DNA of 64,000 nucleotides from Luteimonas sp. S4-F44 (GCF_022637415.1 NZ_CP093340.1:3621274-3685273); one strand, 5' to 3'. Positions 46,952 to 55,765 are shown, counted from the stretch's first letter. Notes: generated from the sequence alone by a model not told the origin. Numbers and translations are program-made.

Positions 46952-47148
46952 GGAACGTCCTCGAACAGGAAAATGGATTCGATGGGCTCGGCGAACTCGC
47001 GTGCGATCCGGAATGCCAGCGGCAAGCTGGGGTCGTACTTTTCCGTCTCGATCGCGTTGATCGTCTGTCTCGACACCTCCAGACGCTCGCCCAGCTGTGC
47101 TTGTGACCACCCCCGTGCCTCGCGCAGCGCCCGCACCCGGCTCTTCAT
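46948..47148 (-). CDS. small XRE-family regulator
   Basis: A 66-residue protein consisting only of a Cro/C1-type helix-turn-helix (WSQAQLGERLEVSRQTINAIET) and a short C-terminal strand (IESIFLFEDVP), the YgzD/YozG-type small repressor. It overlaps the hydrolase gene by 4 bp and is 10 bp behind a membrane-protein gene. Small regulators of this group commonly sit next to multispan membrane proteins and bind palindromes such as TGTAAAG-N4-CTTTACA; two matching palindromes lie before this operon. Confidence 0.9.
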   Translation of the reverse strand: MKSRVRALREARGWSQAQLGERLEVSRQTINAIETEKYDPSLPLAFRIAREFAEPIESIFLFEDVP

Positions 47149-47158
47149 GCCGGACCCC

Positions 47159-47734
47159 TCACCGGTACCGCCGCGCGACGACCGACTTTGCGATGCCGTA
47201 GAGCCCGCACACCAGCGGGAACACCCACAGCATCGCGGCGCTCGCCGGCACGTCGATGACCTGCGCCGCCTGCAGGAATCCGCCGGTCATGTAGCCGAAG
47301 GACACCAGCGCGGCGGCGATGCAGATCGCCTCGAGCTCGATGCGCTGCTGAAGTTCGTCGACGCCGCGGATGAAACGCAGCATCGCGCGCAACAGCAGGC
47401 CGATCGGCGCCACCGGCAGCAGCGCGATCAGCGCCCGCAGCGTCGGCACTTCCACCACGCGCAGCAGCAGCAACGACGCGAACAGCAGCGCCATGTAGCC
47501 GACCATGCCGGTCGTCATGTCGCGAACGTAGCGGCGCTGCACGGCGGGCGGCGCGGTCGTGCAGTCGGTCGTGCCGCCGCGCATGGAGACCGCGCCGATC
47601 ACCACCGCCGACAGCAGGATCAGTGCGGGCGCCCAGGCCGGGACCGCGGGCAACAGTAGCCGCAGCGCGACTGCGGCCACCATCAGGAGCGCGGCGACGG
47701 CGCGTAGGGGCTGGTAACGGAACGAACCGGTCAT
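47159..47734 (-). CDS. multispan membrane protein, first gene of XRE operon
   Basis: A 191-residue protein with about five spans: two close spans near residues 10-50, two near 75-125, and a last pair near 135-180. A charged cytoplasmic loop with RGVDELQQRIELEA lies between. This arrangement next to a small XRE repressor is common in many bacteria, but the family has no known activity. Start at 47734 (MTGSFRYQPLRAV) follows the twin operators. Long upstream extensions in this frame are shadows of the M50 gene. Confidence 0.8.
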   Translation of the reverse strand: MTGSFRYQPLRAVAALLMVAAVALRLLLPAVPAWAPALILLSAVVIGAVSMRGGTTDCTTAPPAVQRRYVRDMTTGMVGYMALLFASLLLLRVVEVPTLRALIALLPVAPIGLLLRAMLRFIRGVDELQQRIELEAICIAAALVSFGYMTGGFLQAAQVIDVPASAAMLWVFPLVCGLYGIAKSVVARRYR

Positions 47735-47746
47735 CGCGGCCTGCGC

Positions 47747-47764
47747 TGTCAAGTGTGCTTGACA
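47747..47764. promoter_or_regulatory. operator palindrome 1 of the XRE operon
   Basis: TGTCAAGTGTGCTTGACA, a perfect 7-bp inverted repeat with a 4-base centre, 12 bp before the first ATG of the operon. It contains a TTGACA on each strand. Likely bound by the operon's own XRE regulator. Confidence 0.65.
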
Positions 47765-47791
47765 GTGAGCATGCGGCCGCAGCGAGCTTGG

Positions 47792-47809
47792 TGTCAAGCA
47801 AGCTTTACA
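47792..47809. promoter_or_regulatory. operator palindrome 2 of the XRE operon
   Basis: TGTCAAGCAAGCTTTACA, the same 7-4-7 layout with one mismatch between arms, centred 45 bp from operator 1. On the minus strand its TTGACA could serve as -35 of the operon promoter. Confidence 0.6.
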
Positions 47810-47817
47810 TTTTCGGG

Positions 47818-48999
47818 TTAAAGCCCCTGGGCGAGGATGTCGAGCCGCTCGTCGAAGACCGTCCGGCTCGCCGCGTCCGGAATCCGCTCGGCCAGCGTAC
47901 GCGCATCCGCCAGGTGCGTCGCCAGCGCGCTCGCATCGCCATCGAATCGCGCCAGTTCCGCATCGAGCCAGGCCCGGTAGGGCGAAAGATCCAGCAACCC
48001 GCCTTCGCAGCGCAGACGCCAGGCCGCCAGCAGGGCCCGGTCGCCGACCAGCAGTGCGGCATGGCTGGCGAGGGTGACCGCGATGGGGCCTCGCGACACC
48101 GCGGGTGCGGCGGCGAATGCGGCCGCCAGCGCGACCGCATCGGGCCAGGCCGCCGCGGCATCGCGCCGGTCGATCGCGCGCGACAGCCGCAGCATCCGTC
48201 CGCTCAGCGCCAGGCCGTGGCTGGCGATCGAGGCCGGCAGCATGGGCATGGTGGCCTCGGGCCAGTCGCGCGGCCGCATCCCGGCCAGGCTCAACGCCAT
48301 CAGCTGGTTGATCTGCAGGTGCAGCGCGGCATCGGGCGTGCGGCGCAGCAGGTCCAGCAACACGCGGCCATCCAGACGCCAGCCGGAGAACTGCAGCGGC
48401 AGCAGATTGCCCAGGCCCATCAGCGCGGCGGCGATGGCGCTGCCCAGACAGGCGGCCGCCAGGTGCACCGGCATCGGCAGCCACCGCGCACAGGCGAGCA
48501 GCAGCGCAGCGATGACGACGTTGGCCATCGGCCCGCCGAGCAGGAACACCGCCTGGTCGAAGCGAGACAGCCCGCGCGTGCCCTGGGGCATCAGCGCGGC
48601 GAATCCGCCGATGCCGCGCAGACGCCCGCCCCGCCGCCAGCGCCAGCGCGTGCCGCGCCGTTCGCACCGCAACGGCCCGACGCCGAACGCGATCGCGCGC
48701 ATGCCGCGCGACAGCCCGGCGACGGCATGTCCGGCCTCGTGCAGCACGACGTGCGGCCAGATCGACAGCACGACGCCCAGCAGCAGCGCGGTCATCGCAC
48801 CGGGCGGCAATGCGTCGAGCAGCGGGATGCCGATCATCGCCGCGCCCACGCCGACCACGGCGCCGCCGATCGCCCCAGCCAGCGTCGGCAGGCTGCGGCG
48901 CCACCCGGCACGCGGCGATACCGGCGCATCGGGCGGCGGCATCAGCGCCGCGATGTCCGCTCCGGCTGGCATCGGCAATCGGGCGTCCGGTGCTGACAC
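47818..48999 (-). CDS. M50-type membrane metalloprotease
   Basis: A 393-residue membrane protein with site-2-protease features: HEAGH (His87, Glu88, His91) in a hydrophobic segment, and GNLLPLQFSGWRLDGRVLLDLL near residue 217, where the Asp would be the third zinc ligand. About four spans cover residues 35-230; the remaining 160 residues are a soluble, Ala-rich helical region. There is no PDZ domain, unlike RseP. It may cleave a membrane protein regulator or a peptide. It ends 9 bp before operator 2 of the next operon and starts 13 bp behind fpr. Confidence 0.82.
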   Translation of the reverse strand: MSAPDARLPMPAGADIAALMPPPDAPVSPRAGWRRSLPTLAGAIGGAVVGVGAAMIGIPLLDALPPGAMTALLLGVVLSIWPHVVLHEAGHAVAGLSRGMRAIAFGVGPLRCERRGTRWRWRRGGRLRGIGGFAALMPQGTRGLSRFDQAVFLLGGPMANVVIAALLLACARWLPMPVHLAAACLGSAIAAALMGLGNLLPLQFSGWRLDGRVLLDLLRRTPDAALHLQINQLMALSLAGMRPRDWPEATMPMLPASIASHGLALSGRMLRLSRAIDRRDAAAAWPDAVALAAAFAAAPAVSRGPIAVTLASHAALLVGDRALLAAWRLRCEGGLLDLSPYRAWLDAELARFDGDASALATHLADARTLAERIPDAASRTVFDERLDILAQGL

Positions 49000-49012
49000 G
49001 GCGACGCCCGGC

Positions 49013-49774
49013 CTACTTGCTGCTGACGTACTTCTCGCGCCGGATCCGCGGCACCGGTAGGCCGAAGCCCTTCAGCGCCTCGAACGCCGCGTCGACCATG
49101 TCCGGGTTCCCGCACAGGTAGGCGATGTCGTCGGCATTGGGCGCGAACTCACCGATGAACTGCTGCACGTAGCCGTGGCGGACGTCGGCATGCGCATGCG
49201 GGTCGCCGGGCGCCGGCAGCTCGCGCGAGAAGCACGGCACGAAGCGGAACTGCGGGTGCGCCTGCGCGAAGGCGCGGAAATCGTCGCTGTACAGCAACTC
49301 GGCCGGCGTGCGCGCACCCAGCAACAGCACGACCTCCACGCCGCGCTCGGCGATCGCCCGTTCCAGTAGCGGCAGCATCGACCGGTACGGGGTCACGCCG
49401 GTGCCGGTGCCAATCAGCAGGTAACGGCGGTTGCTGTCCTGCGGCAGCAGGCAGAACCGGCCGAACGGGCCGCTGGCCTGGACGTGGTCGCCCAATGCCA
49501 GGCCTTCGAACAGCGCCGTCGCCGCGCCGCCGGGCACGTAGCTGACCGCGATCTCCACCGCCTCGCCCGGCCCCATCGCATGGTCGTGGATCGTCGCCAG
49601 CGAATACGAGCGCTTGGTCGGTGTGCCGTCGGCGTAGACGAAGTGCACCTGAATGAACTGGCCGGGCACGAAATCCAGCGGCTGGCCGTCGTCGCGCATG
49701 AACGACAGATGGGCGACGGTCGGCGCAATCATGCGCCGGCCGGTGAGCTTGAGCGGGAAGTGCTGGATGGCCAC
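49013..49774 (-). CDS. fpr: ferredoxin-NADP reductase
   Basis: A 253-residue FAD enzyme that exchanges electrons between NADPH and ferredoxin or flavodoxin. The FAD motif KRSYSLA and the stretch SYVPGGAATALF are present, as are the NADP motif GTGTGVTPYRSML and the C-terminal YLCGNPDMVDA. Ends REKYVSSK, typical of the subclass without the extra C-terminal aromatic stack. Divergent from the ABC transporter at 49912; the divergent gap has a TATACT -10-like sequence at 49852-49857. Confidence 0.94.
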   Translation of the reverse strand: MAIQHFPLKLTGRRMIAPTVAHLSFMRDDGQPLDFVPGQFIQVHFVYADGTPTKRSYSLATIHDHAMGPGEAVEIAVSYVPGGAATALFEGLALGDHVQASGPFGRFCLLPQDSNRRYLLIGTGTGVTPYRSMLPLLERAIAERGVEVVLLLGARTPAELLYSDDFRAFAQAHPQFRFVPCFSRELPAPGDPHAHADVRHGYVQQFIGEFAPNADDIAYLCGNPDMVDAAFEALKGFGLPVPRIRREKYVSSK

Positions 49775-49851
49775 GGGTCAACCGGATCGTAAGCGGAACG
49801 GACGCGCGTCCGCGCAACGGTGTATCGCGGGGCCGGGGGCGACCGGGCGCC

Positions 49852-49857
49852 TATACT
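49852..49857 (+). promoter_or_regulatory. possible -10 element of the ABC-2 operon
   Basis: TATACT, 5 of 6 to consensus, 54 bp before the ATPase ATG at 49912. No clear -35 is seen in the GC-rich sequence upstream. Confidence 0.4.
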
Positions 49858-49911
49858 AGCGTCTTCCGCCGAGGCCTCCCCCAGGCTGCCGGCATCGGAT
49901 CCCTTGCACCC

Positions 49912-50880
49912 ATGACTCCAAGCCGTCCCCTGCCGGCCGATGTGCCGGCGCTGTCCGTCCGCGAACTGCGCAAGACCTACGCCGGTGGCGTGGAGGCGCT
50001 CAAGGGCATCTCGCTCGACGTCGCGCCCGGCGACTTCCATGCCCTGCTCGGCCCTAACGGCGCCGGCAAGAGCACGCTGATCGGCATCGTCTCCTCGCTG
50101 GTCAACATGAGCGCAGGCAGTGTCGAAGTGTTCGGCGTGGACATTGTCCGCCAGCGCGATCAGGCCATGCGCCTGATCGGCCTGGTGCCGCAGGAAATCA
50201 ACTTCAACCTGTTCGAAAAGCCCTTCGACATCCTGGTCAACTACGCCGGCTTCTACGGCGTCCCTCGCCGCGAGGCCGCCGAGCGCGCCGAGGCCGAGCT
50301 GCGCGCCGCGCAGCTGTGGGACAAGGCCCACGTGATGAGCCGCACGCTGTCGGGCGGCATGAAGCGGCGGTTGATGATCGCCCGCGCGATGATGACCCGG
50401 CCCCGGCTGCTGATCCTCGACGAGCCGACCGCCGGCGTGGACATCGAGATCCGCCGCGGCATGTGGCGGAGCTTGCGCGATATCAACGCTGCGGGCACGA
50501 CGATCATCCTGACCACGCACTATCTCGAAGAAGCCGAGTCGTTGTGCCGCACTCTGGCGATCATCGATCACGGCCGCATTGTCGAGCAGGGGCCGATCCG
50601 CACGTTGCTCGCCCAGCTCGACGTCGAGGGTTTCATGTTCGACATCGACGGCACCCTGCCCGACGCATTGCCGGCGATCGATGGCGTGACGATTGCCGCG
50701 CCCGACGCGCACACGCTCGACATCGACATGCCGCGCGCGATGGATCTCAACCGCGTGTTCGCCGCGCTCGACGCGGCCGGGCTGCGTGTGCGTTCGATGC
50801 GGACCAAGTCGAACCGACTGGAAGAACTGTTCGTGCGGCTGACCGCACGCGATGCGGGACCGGGGCATCGGGCGCCGTAG
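49912..50880 (+). CDS. YadG-type ABC transporter ATPase
   Basis: A 322-residue ATP-binding protein. Walker A GPNGAGKSTL, signature LSGGMKRRLMIARAMM, Walker B LLILDEPTAGVD and H-loop TTHYLEE are intact. The C-terminal ~90 residues extend beyond the usual domain and form a DUF4162-like regulatory part. The pair with the following permease is like YadG/YadH of the ABC-2 exporters. Confidence 0.93.
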   Translation: MTPSRPLPADVPALSVRELRKTYAGGVEALKGISLDVAPGDFHALLGPNGAGKSTLIGIVSSLVNMSAGSVEVFGVDIVRQRDQAMRLIGLVPQEINFNLFEKPFDILVNYAGFYGVPRREAAERAEAELRAAQLWDKAHVMSRTLSGGMKRRLMIARAMMTRPRLLILDEPTAGVDIEIRRGMWRSLRDINAAGTTIILTTHYLEEAESLCRTLAIIDHGRIVEQGPIRTLLAQLDVEGFMFDIDGTLPDALPAIDGVTIAAPDAHTLDIDMPRAMDLNRVFAALDAAGLRVRSMRTKSNRLEELFVRLTARDAGPGHRAP

Positions 50881-50930
50881 ACGCCGGTTGCGCAGCGGCC
50901 CCCCTTCCCTTCTTTCGACAGACGCCAAGC

Positions 50931-51719
50931 ATGAGCACAGAACCCACCACGACCGCCCGCAACCTGATCGCCCTGGGCACCATCGCCCGGCGTGAGATCG
51001 TGCGCATCCTGCGCATCTGGGGCCAGACGCTGGTGCCGCCGGCGATCACGATGACGCTGTATTTCCTGATCTTCGGTGGCCTGATCGGCGCGCGAATTGG
51101 CGACATGGGCGGGGTGTCCTACATGGACTTCATCGTGCCCGGCCTGGTGATGATGAGCGTCATCCAGAACAGCTACGGCAACATCTCCTCGAGCTTCTTC
51201 GGCGCCAAGTTCGGCCGCCATGTCGAGGAGCTGCTGGTCAGCCCGATGCCCGGCTGGGTCGTACTCGGCGGCTACGTGTTGGGCGCGGTGGTGCGAGGTG
51301 TCGCAGTCGGCGTGATCGTGCTCGGCATCGCAATGTTGTTCACCCACGTGCGCATCCCGCATCCGCTGGTCACGCTGAGCACGGTGCTGCTGGGTGCCAC
51401 AATCTTCTCGCTGGCCGGCTTCATCAACGCGGTCTACGCCAAGAAATTCGACGATGTCGCGATCGTGCCGACCTTCATCCTGACCCCGCTGACGTATCTG
51501 GGCGGCGTGTTCTATTCGGTCAAGCTGTTGCCCGACTGGGCCGAGGCCGCGACTCACGCCAACCCGATCTTCTACATGGTCAACGCCTTCCGCTACGGCC
51601 TGCTCGACACCTCGGACATCCCGCTGAGCATTGCATACGCGCTGATGCTGGGTTTCGTGGTCGTACTGACTGTCGTGGCGCTGACGCTGCTCAAGCGCGG
51701 GGTGGGATTGCGTAGCTAA
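50931..51719 (+). CDS. YadH-type ABC-2 permease
   Basis: A 262-residue ABC-2 permease with six spans. Diagnostic are REIVRILRIWGQTLVPPAITMTLYFLIFGGLIG, FIVPGLVMMSVIQNSYGN, SSSFFGAKFGRHVEELLVSPMPGW and PLTYLGGVFYSVKLLP. It partners with the ATPase 50 bp upstream. YadGH function is not well defined; envelope lipid or glycan export is the usual suggestion. Confidence 0.93.
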   Translation: MSTEPTTTARNLIALGTIARREIVRILRIWGQTLVPPAITMTLYFLIFGGLIGARIGDMGGVSYMDFIVPGLVMMSVIQNSYGNISSSFFGAKFGRHVEELLVSPMPGWVVLGGYVLGAVVRGVAVGVIVLGIAMLFTHVRIPHPLVTLSTVLLGATIFSLAGFINAVYAKKFDDVAIVPTFILTPLTYLGGVFYSVKLLPDWAEAATHANPIFYMVNAFRYGLLDTSDIPLSIAYALMLGFVVVLTVVALTLLKRGVGLRS

Positions 51720-51910
51720 GGTCGCCTATAGCGACGCCGTGGCGGCGACTGCGCTCGTGCAACCGCGCCATGGTTCGCGTGGGCGGTGAGATCAAGATCG
51801 AGCCGCATTGCACCTCGTCCGCGACACCTGGCCCGATCTTCAACCCGCATCTCACGAGGCTCGGGCAGCCTTATTCCCATCAACTCCTGTCCGCACGCCG
51901 CGAGTATGCT

Positions 51911-53008
51911 TCACTGCAGCGAGACCAGCTCCACCCGACGGTTAGTCGCTTTGCCGTCCTCACTAGTGTTGTCGGCGACTGGGCGGTCGGAGCCATAACC
52001 CGCCGCTTCGAGGCGACTGGCGTCGATGCCTCGTGCGACGACCAGATCCACGACCGCCTGTGCCCGTGCGAGTGCAAGCACGCGGTTGCGCTCCGGTGTG
52101 CCCGTGTCGTCGGTATGTCCTTCGATCGAGAGGCGAAGCCCGTCATTGGCCTTGAGCAGCGACACGATCTCGCCGATCTGCGGCATCGACTCGTCGAGCA
52201 CAACGGCCTCGTCGCTGGCGAAGTTGACCTGCAGTGCGATTCGCCCGCTCTCACCCAGCGCCTGTTCGATCTGGCTGCTGGGCAGCAGTGCGGCCGTGGC
52301 CTCGAACGGTTCGGTCTCGCCGATGATCCAGCCGCCGCCTTTGTCGCCGTTGCTGCATTGGCGGATCCAGATGGCACGGTCGGTGCGCCGGATCACGTAG
52401 ACGTGCACCGGCTCGGTATGGAAGCACAGTCCGTTGCGGTAACGCGCTGCGAACGAGGATGTGCCCGCCCGGATCTCTTCCGCGGCCTCCGGCGGCTCTC
52501 GTCCACTGAACACCTGGACACCACCGGCCTGTTCGACGATGGCGGCGATGTTCCGCTCCACCTGGATCGGCGAGTACGTCACTCCGTCGGCGCGGATGTG
52601 CGAGACGTGGAACTTGCCCTCGACCCACTCCACCCGGTCCCCGGTCCAGAACCCCACCCGGTCGAAAGGGTACACCCGGGCAAACGAATCCAAACTCGCG
52701 TAACCCGCCGGCAGCTGGAAGTACGGAAAGTCGCCCAGCGATGTCGTCGAAATCGGGAGCTTGTCGAGCGAGAAGCCAGAAACAGCGTCGGGCTCCGGAC
52801 CCGCCTCGCGGGTCGCGTCCAGAGCCGACGGCGGCTCCGGTCCTTCGCGCAGCTCGGATACGGCCGCGGCCTGGTCGCCAGCCGATGTGCTGGATGCTGC
52901 GTCGCGGTCCGTGCACGCCGCCAGCATCAACGCGATCGCCATCGCAGCGGCTCCAGCACGGGCCAGGCCCGGCGCATGCGCCGGGCGGCGCTGGTCGTCT
53001 ATCTGCAT
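51911..53008 (-). CDS. OmpA-family lipoprotein
   Basis: A 365-residue lipoprotein (lipobox LAAC, Cys32). Residues 75-235 are of unknown family and include DFPYFQLPAGYASLDSFARVY and WTGDRVEWVEGKF. The last 125 residues are an OmpA peptidoglycan-binding domain (EGHTDDTGTPERNRVLALARAQAV and NRRVELV). It probably links the outer membrane to the cell wall. It follows a small exported protein by 3 bp, so the two form an operon. Codon use and GC look slightly different from flanking genes. Confidence 0.85.
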   Translation of the reverse strand: MQIDDQRRPAHAPGLARAGAAAMAIALMLAACTDRDAASSTSAGDQAAAVSELREGPEPPSALDATREAGPEPDAVSGFSLDKLPISTTSLGDFPYFQLPAGYASLDSFARVYPFDRVGFWTGDRVEWVEGKFHVSHIRADGVTYSPIQVERNIAAIVEQAGGVQVFSGREPPEAAEEIRAGTSSFAARYRNGLCFHTEPVHVYVIRRTDRAIWIRQCSNGDKGGGWIIGETEPFEATAALLPSSQIEQALGESGRIALQVNFASDEAVVLDESMPQIGEIVSLLKANDGLRLSIEGHTDDTGTPERNRVLALARAQAVVDLVVARGIDASRLEAAGYGSDRPVADNTSEDGKATNRRVELVSLQ

Positions 53009-53011
53009 CGG

Positions 53012-53398
53012 TCAGTTCCCGTTACCCAAGCGGAAGCGCATGAATTCGCAGTTCTGCTGGAATTCCGGCGCGCGCCGCTGCTCACTGGCACGGCGCCTTG
53101 CACCAGGCATGTGGCTTTCCACGGCTGCCTCGAAAGCGGGCCCCCTGCGGGGATTATTAGACGTCAGCTTGGACAGTTCGGCAGCGCTGAACCCGCAGGC
53201 CTCTCCCAGTGCCTTCGAGTTCGCGGCGACGAGCGCGCCATCGTCTTCCGGCAGCGGCGTGGCGGATGCCCGTTGCTGGGCACCCCAGTCTTCGGGCGAT
53301 GGACGTTTCCTCGTTCCCGAGCCGTCCTGCGCGACACTGCTTAGAGAACTGACGAACAGCAGCGCCGCTGTCAGCAATGGGCACAAGAAGCGGGACAT
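53012..53398 (-). CDS. small exported protein of unknown function
   Basis: A 128-residue protein with a signal peptide ending SVA near residue 23. The mature part is hydrophilic, with the pair of Cys in EACGFSAAEL and FQQNCEFMRFRLGNGN possibly forming a disulphide. No family recognised. It starts an operon with the OmpA-family lipoprotein, 3 bp away. A CGGGAG-like site near the ATG is weak. Confidence 0.65.
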   Translation of the reverse strand: MSRFLCPLLTAALLFVSSLSSVAQDGSGTRKRPSPEDWGAQQRASATPLPEDDGALVAANSKALGEACGFSAAELSKLTSNNPRRGPAFEAAVESHMPGARRRASEQRRAPEFQQNCEFMRFRLGNGN

Positions 53399-53659
53399 GC
53401 GGATCTCCTTATCGGGCTAGAAACAATGTGGTGCGGAATGCCGGCATGAAGGACCATGAGCGTCGTCCGTGACCAATATGAATAAGCGTTTCTTGTGATA
53501 AGAGTCAAATTTCTCCTATCTTGTTGATACGCCGGTTCCTTGTTTATCAAATCTCGCTGTATCGGTAATGACGTTCAGATGGCCAGGGCGTGCAGGTCAG
53601 TTTCTGACCCATCGCATATCGTTCGAGTCGATCCGATATTTCCACTTGTAGGGAATCGC
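53399..53659. other. AT-rich divergent spacer
   Basis: This 261-bp region is noticeably richer in A and T than any other non-origin stretch, especially 53480-53580 (for example AATAAGCGTTTCTTGTGATA and TCAAATTTCTCCTATC). It separates two leftward exported-protein genes from a rightward lipoprotein gene and presumably holds divergent promoters. The composition suggests the patch was acquired. Confidence 0.6.
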
Positions 53660-54508
53660 GTGAATATCCAACCATCAATCCCCAGCCTCGCGGTGTGGGT
53701 CGTCGTGCTGATGCTGTCCTCGTTGAGCGCGTGCTCGGGCGCGTCTCTGGATCCTGCCGACCCGGATGCGTCATCCAGTGGCACGGAACCTGTGGGGTCG
53801 GTTTATGCGGATCTTCAAGTGGAGTATCTCGCCGGCGGCGAGCGCACGTACCGGAGCATGTACGACGAGGTCGGGCGCGCGTGTCGGGAGCTGGGCATGG
53901 GGACCCAACTACCGGACGGGTACGTGGAGAAACTAGGGACCTCGCGCTTGCAGGTGTGGTCGGCACATGACCGTGTCGCGATCCGTAACGAGGTCTACAC
54001 CTACATCGCCGGACCGGTGGAGGAAGGTCGCCACTGCGACTTCGAGCCGGCGACCAAGGGCATGCACCTCTACAGGGACGCCGAGGAAACGGTGACCTGG
54101 GATCTCGCCACGGGCGTCGAAAGCAAGGCGCCTCCACGCCCAGAGTACGAGTGGAAGCGGACGGCCGTCAGTGCCCCTCCCGCGACGAATCCTGGGGCCC
54201 GAAAGCGTAGCGTGAACGGGGTTCCATGCATCGAGTACGAGCTGTTGGCGGGCGCCGGCGGGCGGTACTGTATCTGGTCGGGTGGCGGCGCCTATGGCTT
54301 CGACCCTCAGGGCAGCGCAGTGAGCAACGCGATGGGCAGCGAAGCCAATATGCTCGTCGGACTGGTCGTCGACCAGAGCCCGGGCGATGACGGAAACGGC
54401 CAGCGCGTGACGCTGTCGGCTCTGGTGCTGAACGACGACGCGCCGTTCGCGACGATGCGCCCCCATGCACCGACGCTGGGCCAGGGTGCCGGCGGGAGTG
54501 GCCGATGA
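53660..54508 (+). CDS. lipoprotein of unknown function
   Basis: A 282-residue protein from a GTG start at 53660, which has an AGGGA ribosome binding site. A hydrophobic signal leads to lipobox LSAC (Cys25). The mature part has several Cys (in GRACREL, GRHCDFE, GVPCIEYE and RYCIWSG), consistent with disulphides in an oxidising compartment. Longer reading from 53540 is possible but lacks a signal peptide at the N terminus. No family recognised; a DUF lipoprotein of this lineage is likely. Confidence 0.7.
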   Translation: MNIQPSIPSLAVWVVVLMLSSLSACSGASLDPADPDASSSGTEPVGSVYADLQVEYLAGGERTYRSMYDEVGRACRELGMGTQLPDGYVEKLGTSRLQVWSAHDRVAIRNEVYTYIAGPVEEGRHCDFEPATKGMHLYRDAEETVTWDLATGVESKAPPRPEYEWKRTAVSAPPATNPGARKRSVNGVPCIEYELLAGAGGRYCIWSGGGAYGFDPQGSAVSNAMGSEANMLVGLVVDQSPGDDGNGQRVTLSALVLNDDAPFATMRPHAPTLGQGAGGSGR

Positions 54509-54743
54509 AGCGGCGGCGGTGGAATACGTGGAATGCCCGGAGAAGCGGTGCGCGGCCGCACTGGGATCGCTGACAACCAGCGCGCGGGCCGCGCGCCTGC
54601 TCGACGACTTCGGCGTGCACACGGGGATGCGCGCCGGTCTGGCATCGGGGGCCTGCATGCGCATCATGCCGGCGGTTCTCACGCGGCCCGACGAGCTCGA
54701 ACGGCTCGGCGTCGCGTTGTGCGTGATCGCGGCCGCGGCCTGA
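54498..54743 (+). pseudogene. possible aminotransferase C-terminal remnant
   Basis: An 81-codon open stretch overlapping the end of the lipoprotein gene. RAARLLDDFGVHTGMRAGLASGACMRIMPAVLTRPDELERLG resembles the C-terminal segment of a class V PLP aminotransferase, but the PLP lysine region and the rest are missing. It could be a decayed gene or a small gene of its own. Start context is weak. Confidence 0.35.
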
Positions 54744-54808
54744 GCGCACGCGTCGCCGACCACGCGGGCTAAGCTGGTGGCCGTGCCCGTTCCTGGCTGG
54801 AGCCCCCC

Positions 54809-55765
54809 ATGCGCATTCTCGTCCTCGGTGCCGGCGGCACCGGCGGCTACTTCGGCGGTCGGCTGGCCCAGGCCGGCGTCGACGTCACCTTCCTCGTGCG
54901 CCCCACGCGTGCGGCGCAACTCGCACGTGAGGGCTTGCGCCTGCGCAGCCCGCTCGGCGATGCCGACCTCGCGGTCGCGCACGTGACCGCCGACGCGCTG
55001 CCGGCGCTCGCCGCGGCGCAGCCGTTCGATCTGGTCGTCCTCAGCTGCAAGGCCTACGACCTGGACACCGCGATCGACGCCATCGCGCCGGCGGTCGGCG
55101 CCGGCACGACGGTGATGCCGATCCTCAACGGGCTGCAACACTACGCCGCGCTCGATGCGCGCTTCGGCGCAAACCAGGTGCTCGGCGGCTTGTGCTTCAT
55201 CAGCGCGGTCAAGGGCATGGAGGGCGAGGTCGTGCACCTGCCCTCGCCGCCGTCGTTGACCTTCGGCGAACGCGACCCGACCCGCAACGGCAGCGCGCGC
55301 ACCCAGGCACTGGCGCAGGCGTGTGCACGCGCCGAGGGCTTCGAGGCGGTGTGCAGCGACGATTTCCTGCAGGCGGCCTGGAACAAGTTCAGCTTCCTCA
55401 CCGCGATGGCCGCCGCGACCTGTGTGATGCGCGCCAGCATCGGCCGGATCGTCGCCAGCGATGAGGGGGCCGCGTTCATGGCCGCGCTGCACGACGAATG
55501 CCTCGCGGTCGCGGCTGCCCAGGGCCAGGCGATTCCTGCGCAGGCCGCCGAGCAGGCCCGGACGCTGTTGACCCGCGCCGGTTCGCCGGCGACCGCGTCG
55601 ATGCTGCGCGATCTCGAATCGGGCCAGGATGTCGAGGCGGCGCAGATCGTCGGCGACATGCGGGCGCGCGCCCGCGACCACGGCATCGCGACGCCGCATC
55701 TGCAGGCCGCCTGGGTGCACCTGCAGTGCTACCGCAGCCGACGTGCGAGCCCGGACACGCCGTGA
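54809..55765 (+). CDS. panE: 2-dehydropantoate 2-reductase
   Basis: A 318-residue ketopantoate reductase, reducing 2-dehydropantoate to pantoate with NADPH in pantothenate and coenzyme A synthesis. The Rossmann motif is GAGGTGGYFGGRLA near residues 7-20. LSCKAYDL and the catalytic stretch AAWNKFSFLTAMAA are present. There is no pan operon around it, and several PanE-like reductases act on other oxoacids, so the exact substrate is less certain than the family. Confidence 0.88.
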   Translation: MRILVLGAGGTGGYFGGRLAQAGVDVTFLVRPTRAAQLAREGLRLRSPLGDADLAVAHVTADALPALAAAQPFDLVVLSCKAYDLDTAIDAIAPAVGAGTTVMPILNGLQHYAALDARFGANQVLGGLCFISAVKGMEGEVVHLPSPPSLTFGERDPTRNGSARTQALAQACARAEGFEAVCSDDFLQAAWNKFSFLTAMAAATCVMRASIGRIVASDEGAAFMAALHDECLAVAAAQGQAIPAQAAEQARTLLTRAGSPATASMLRDLESGQDVEAAQIVGDMRARARDHGIATPHLQAAWVHLQCYRSRRASPDTP

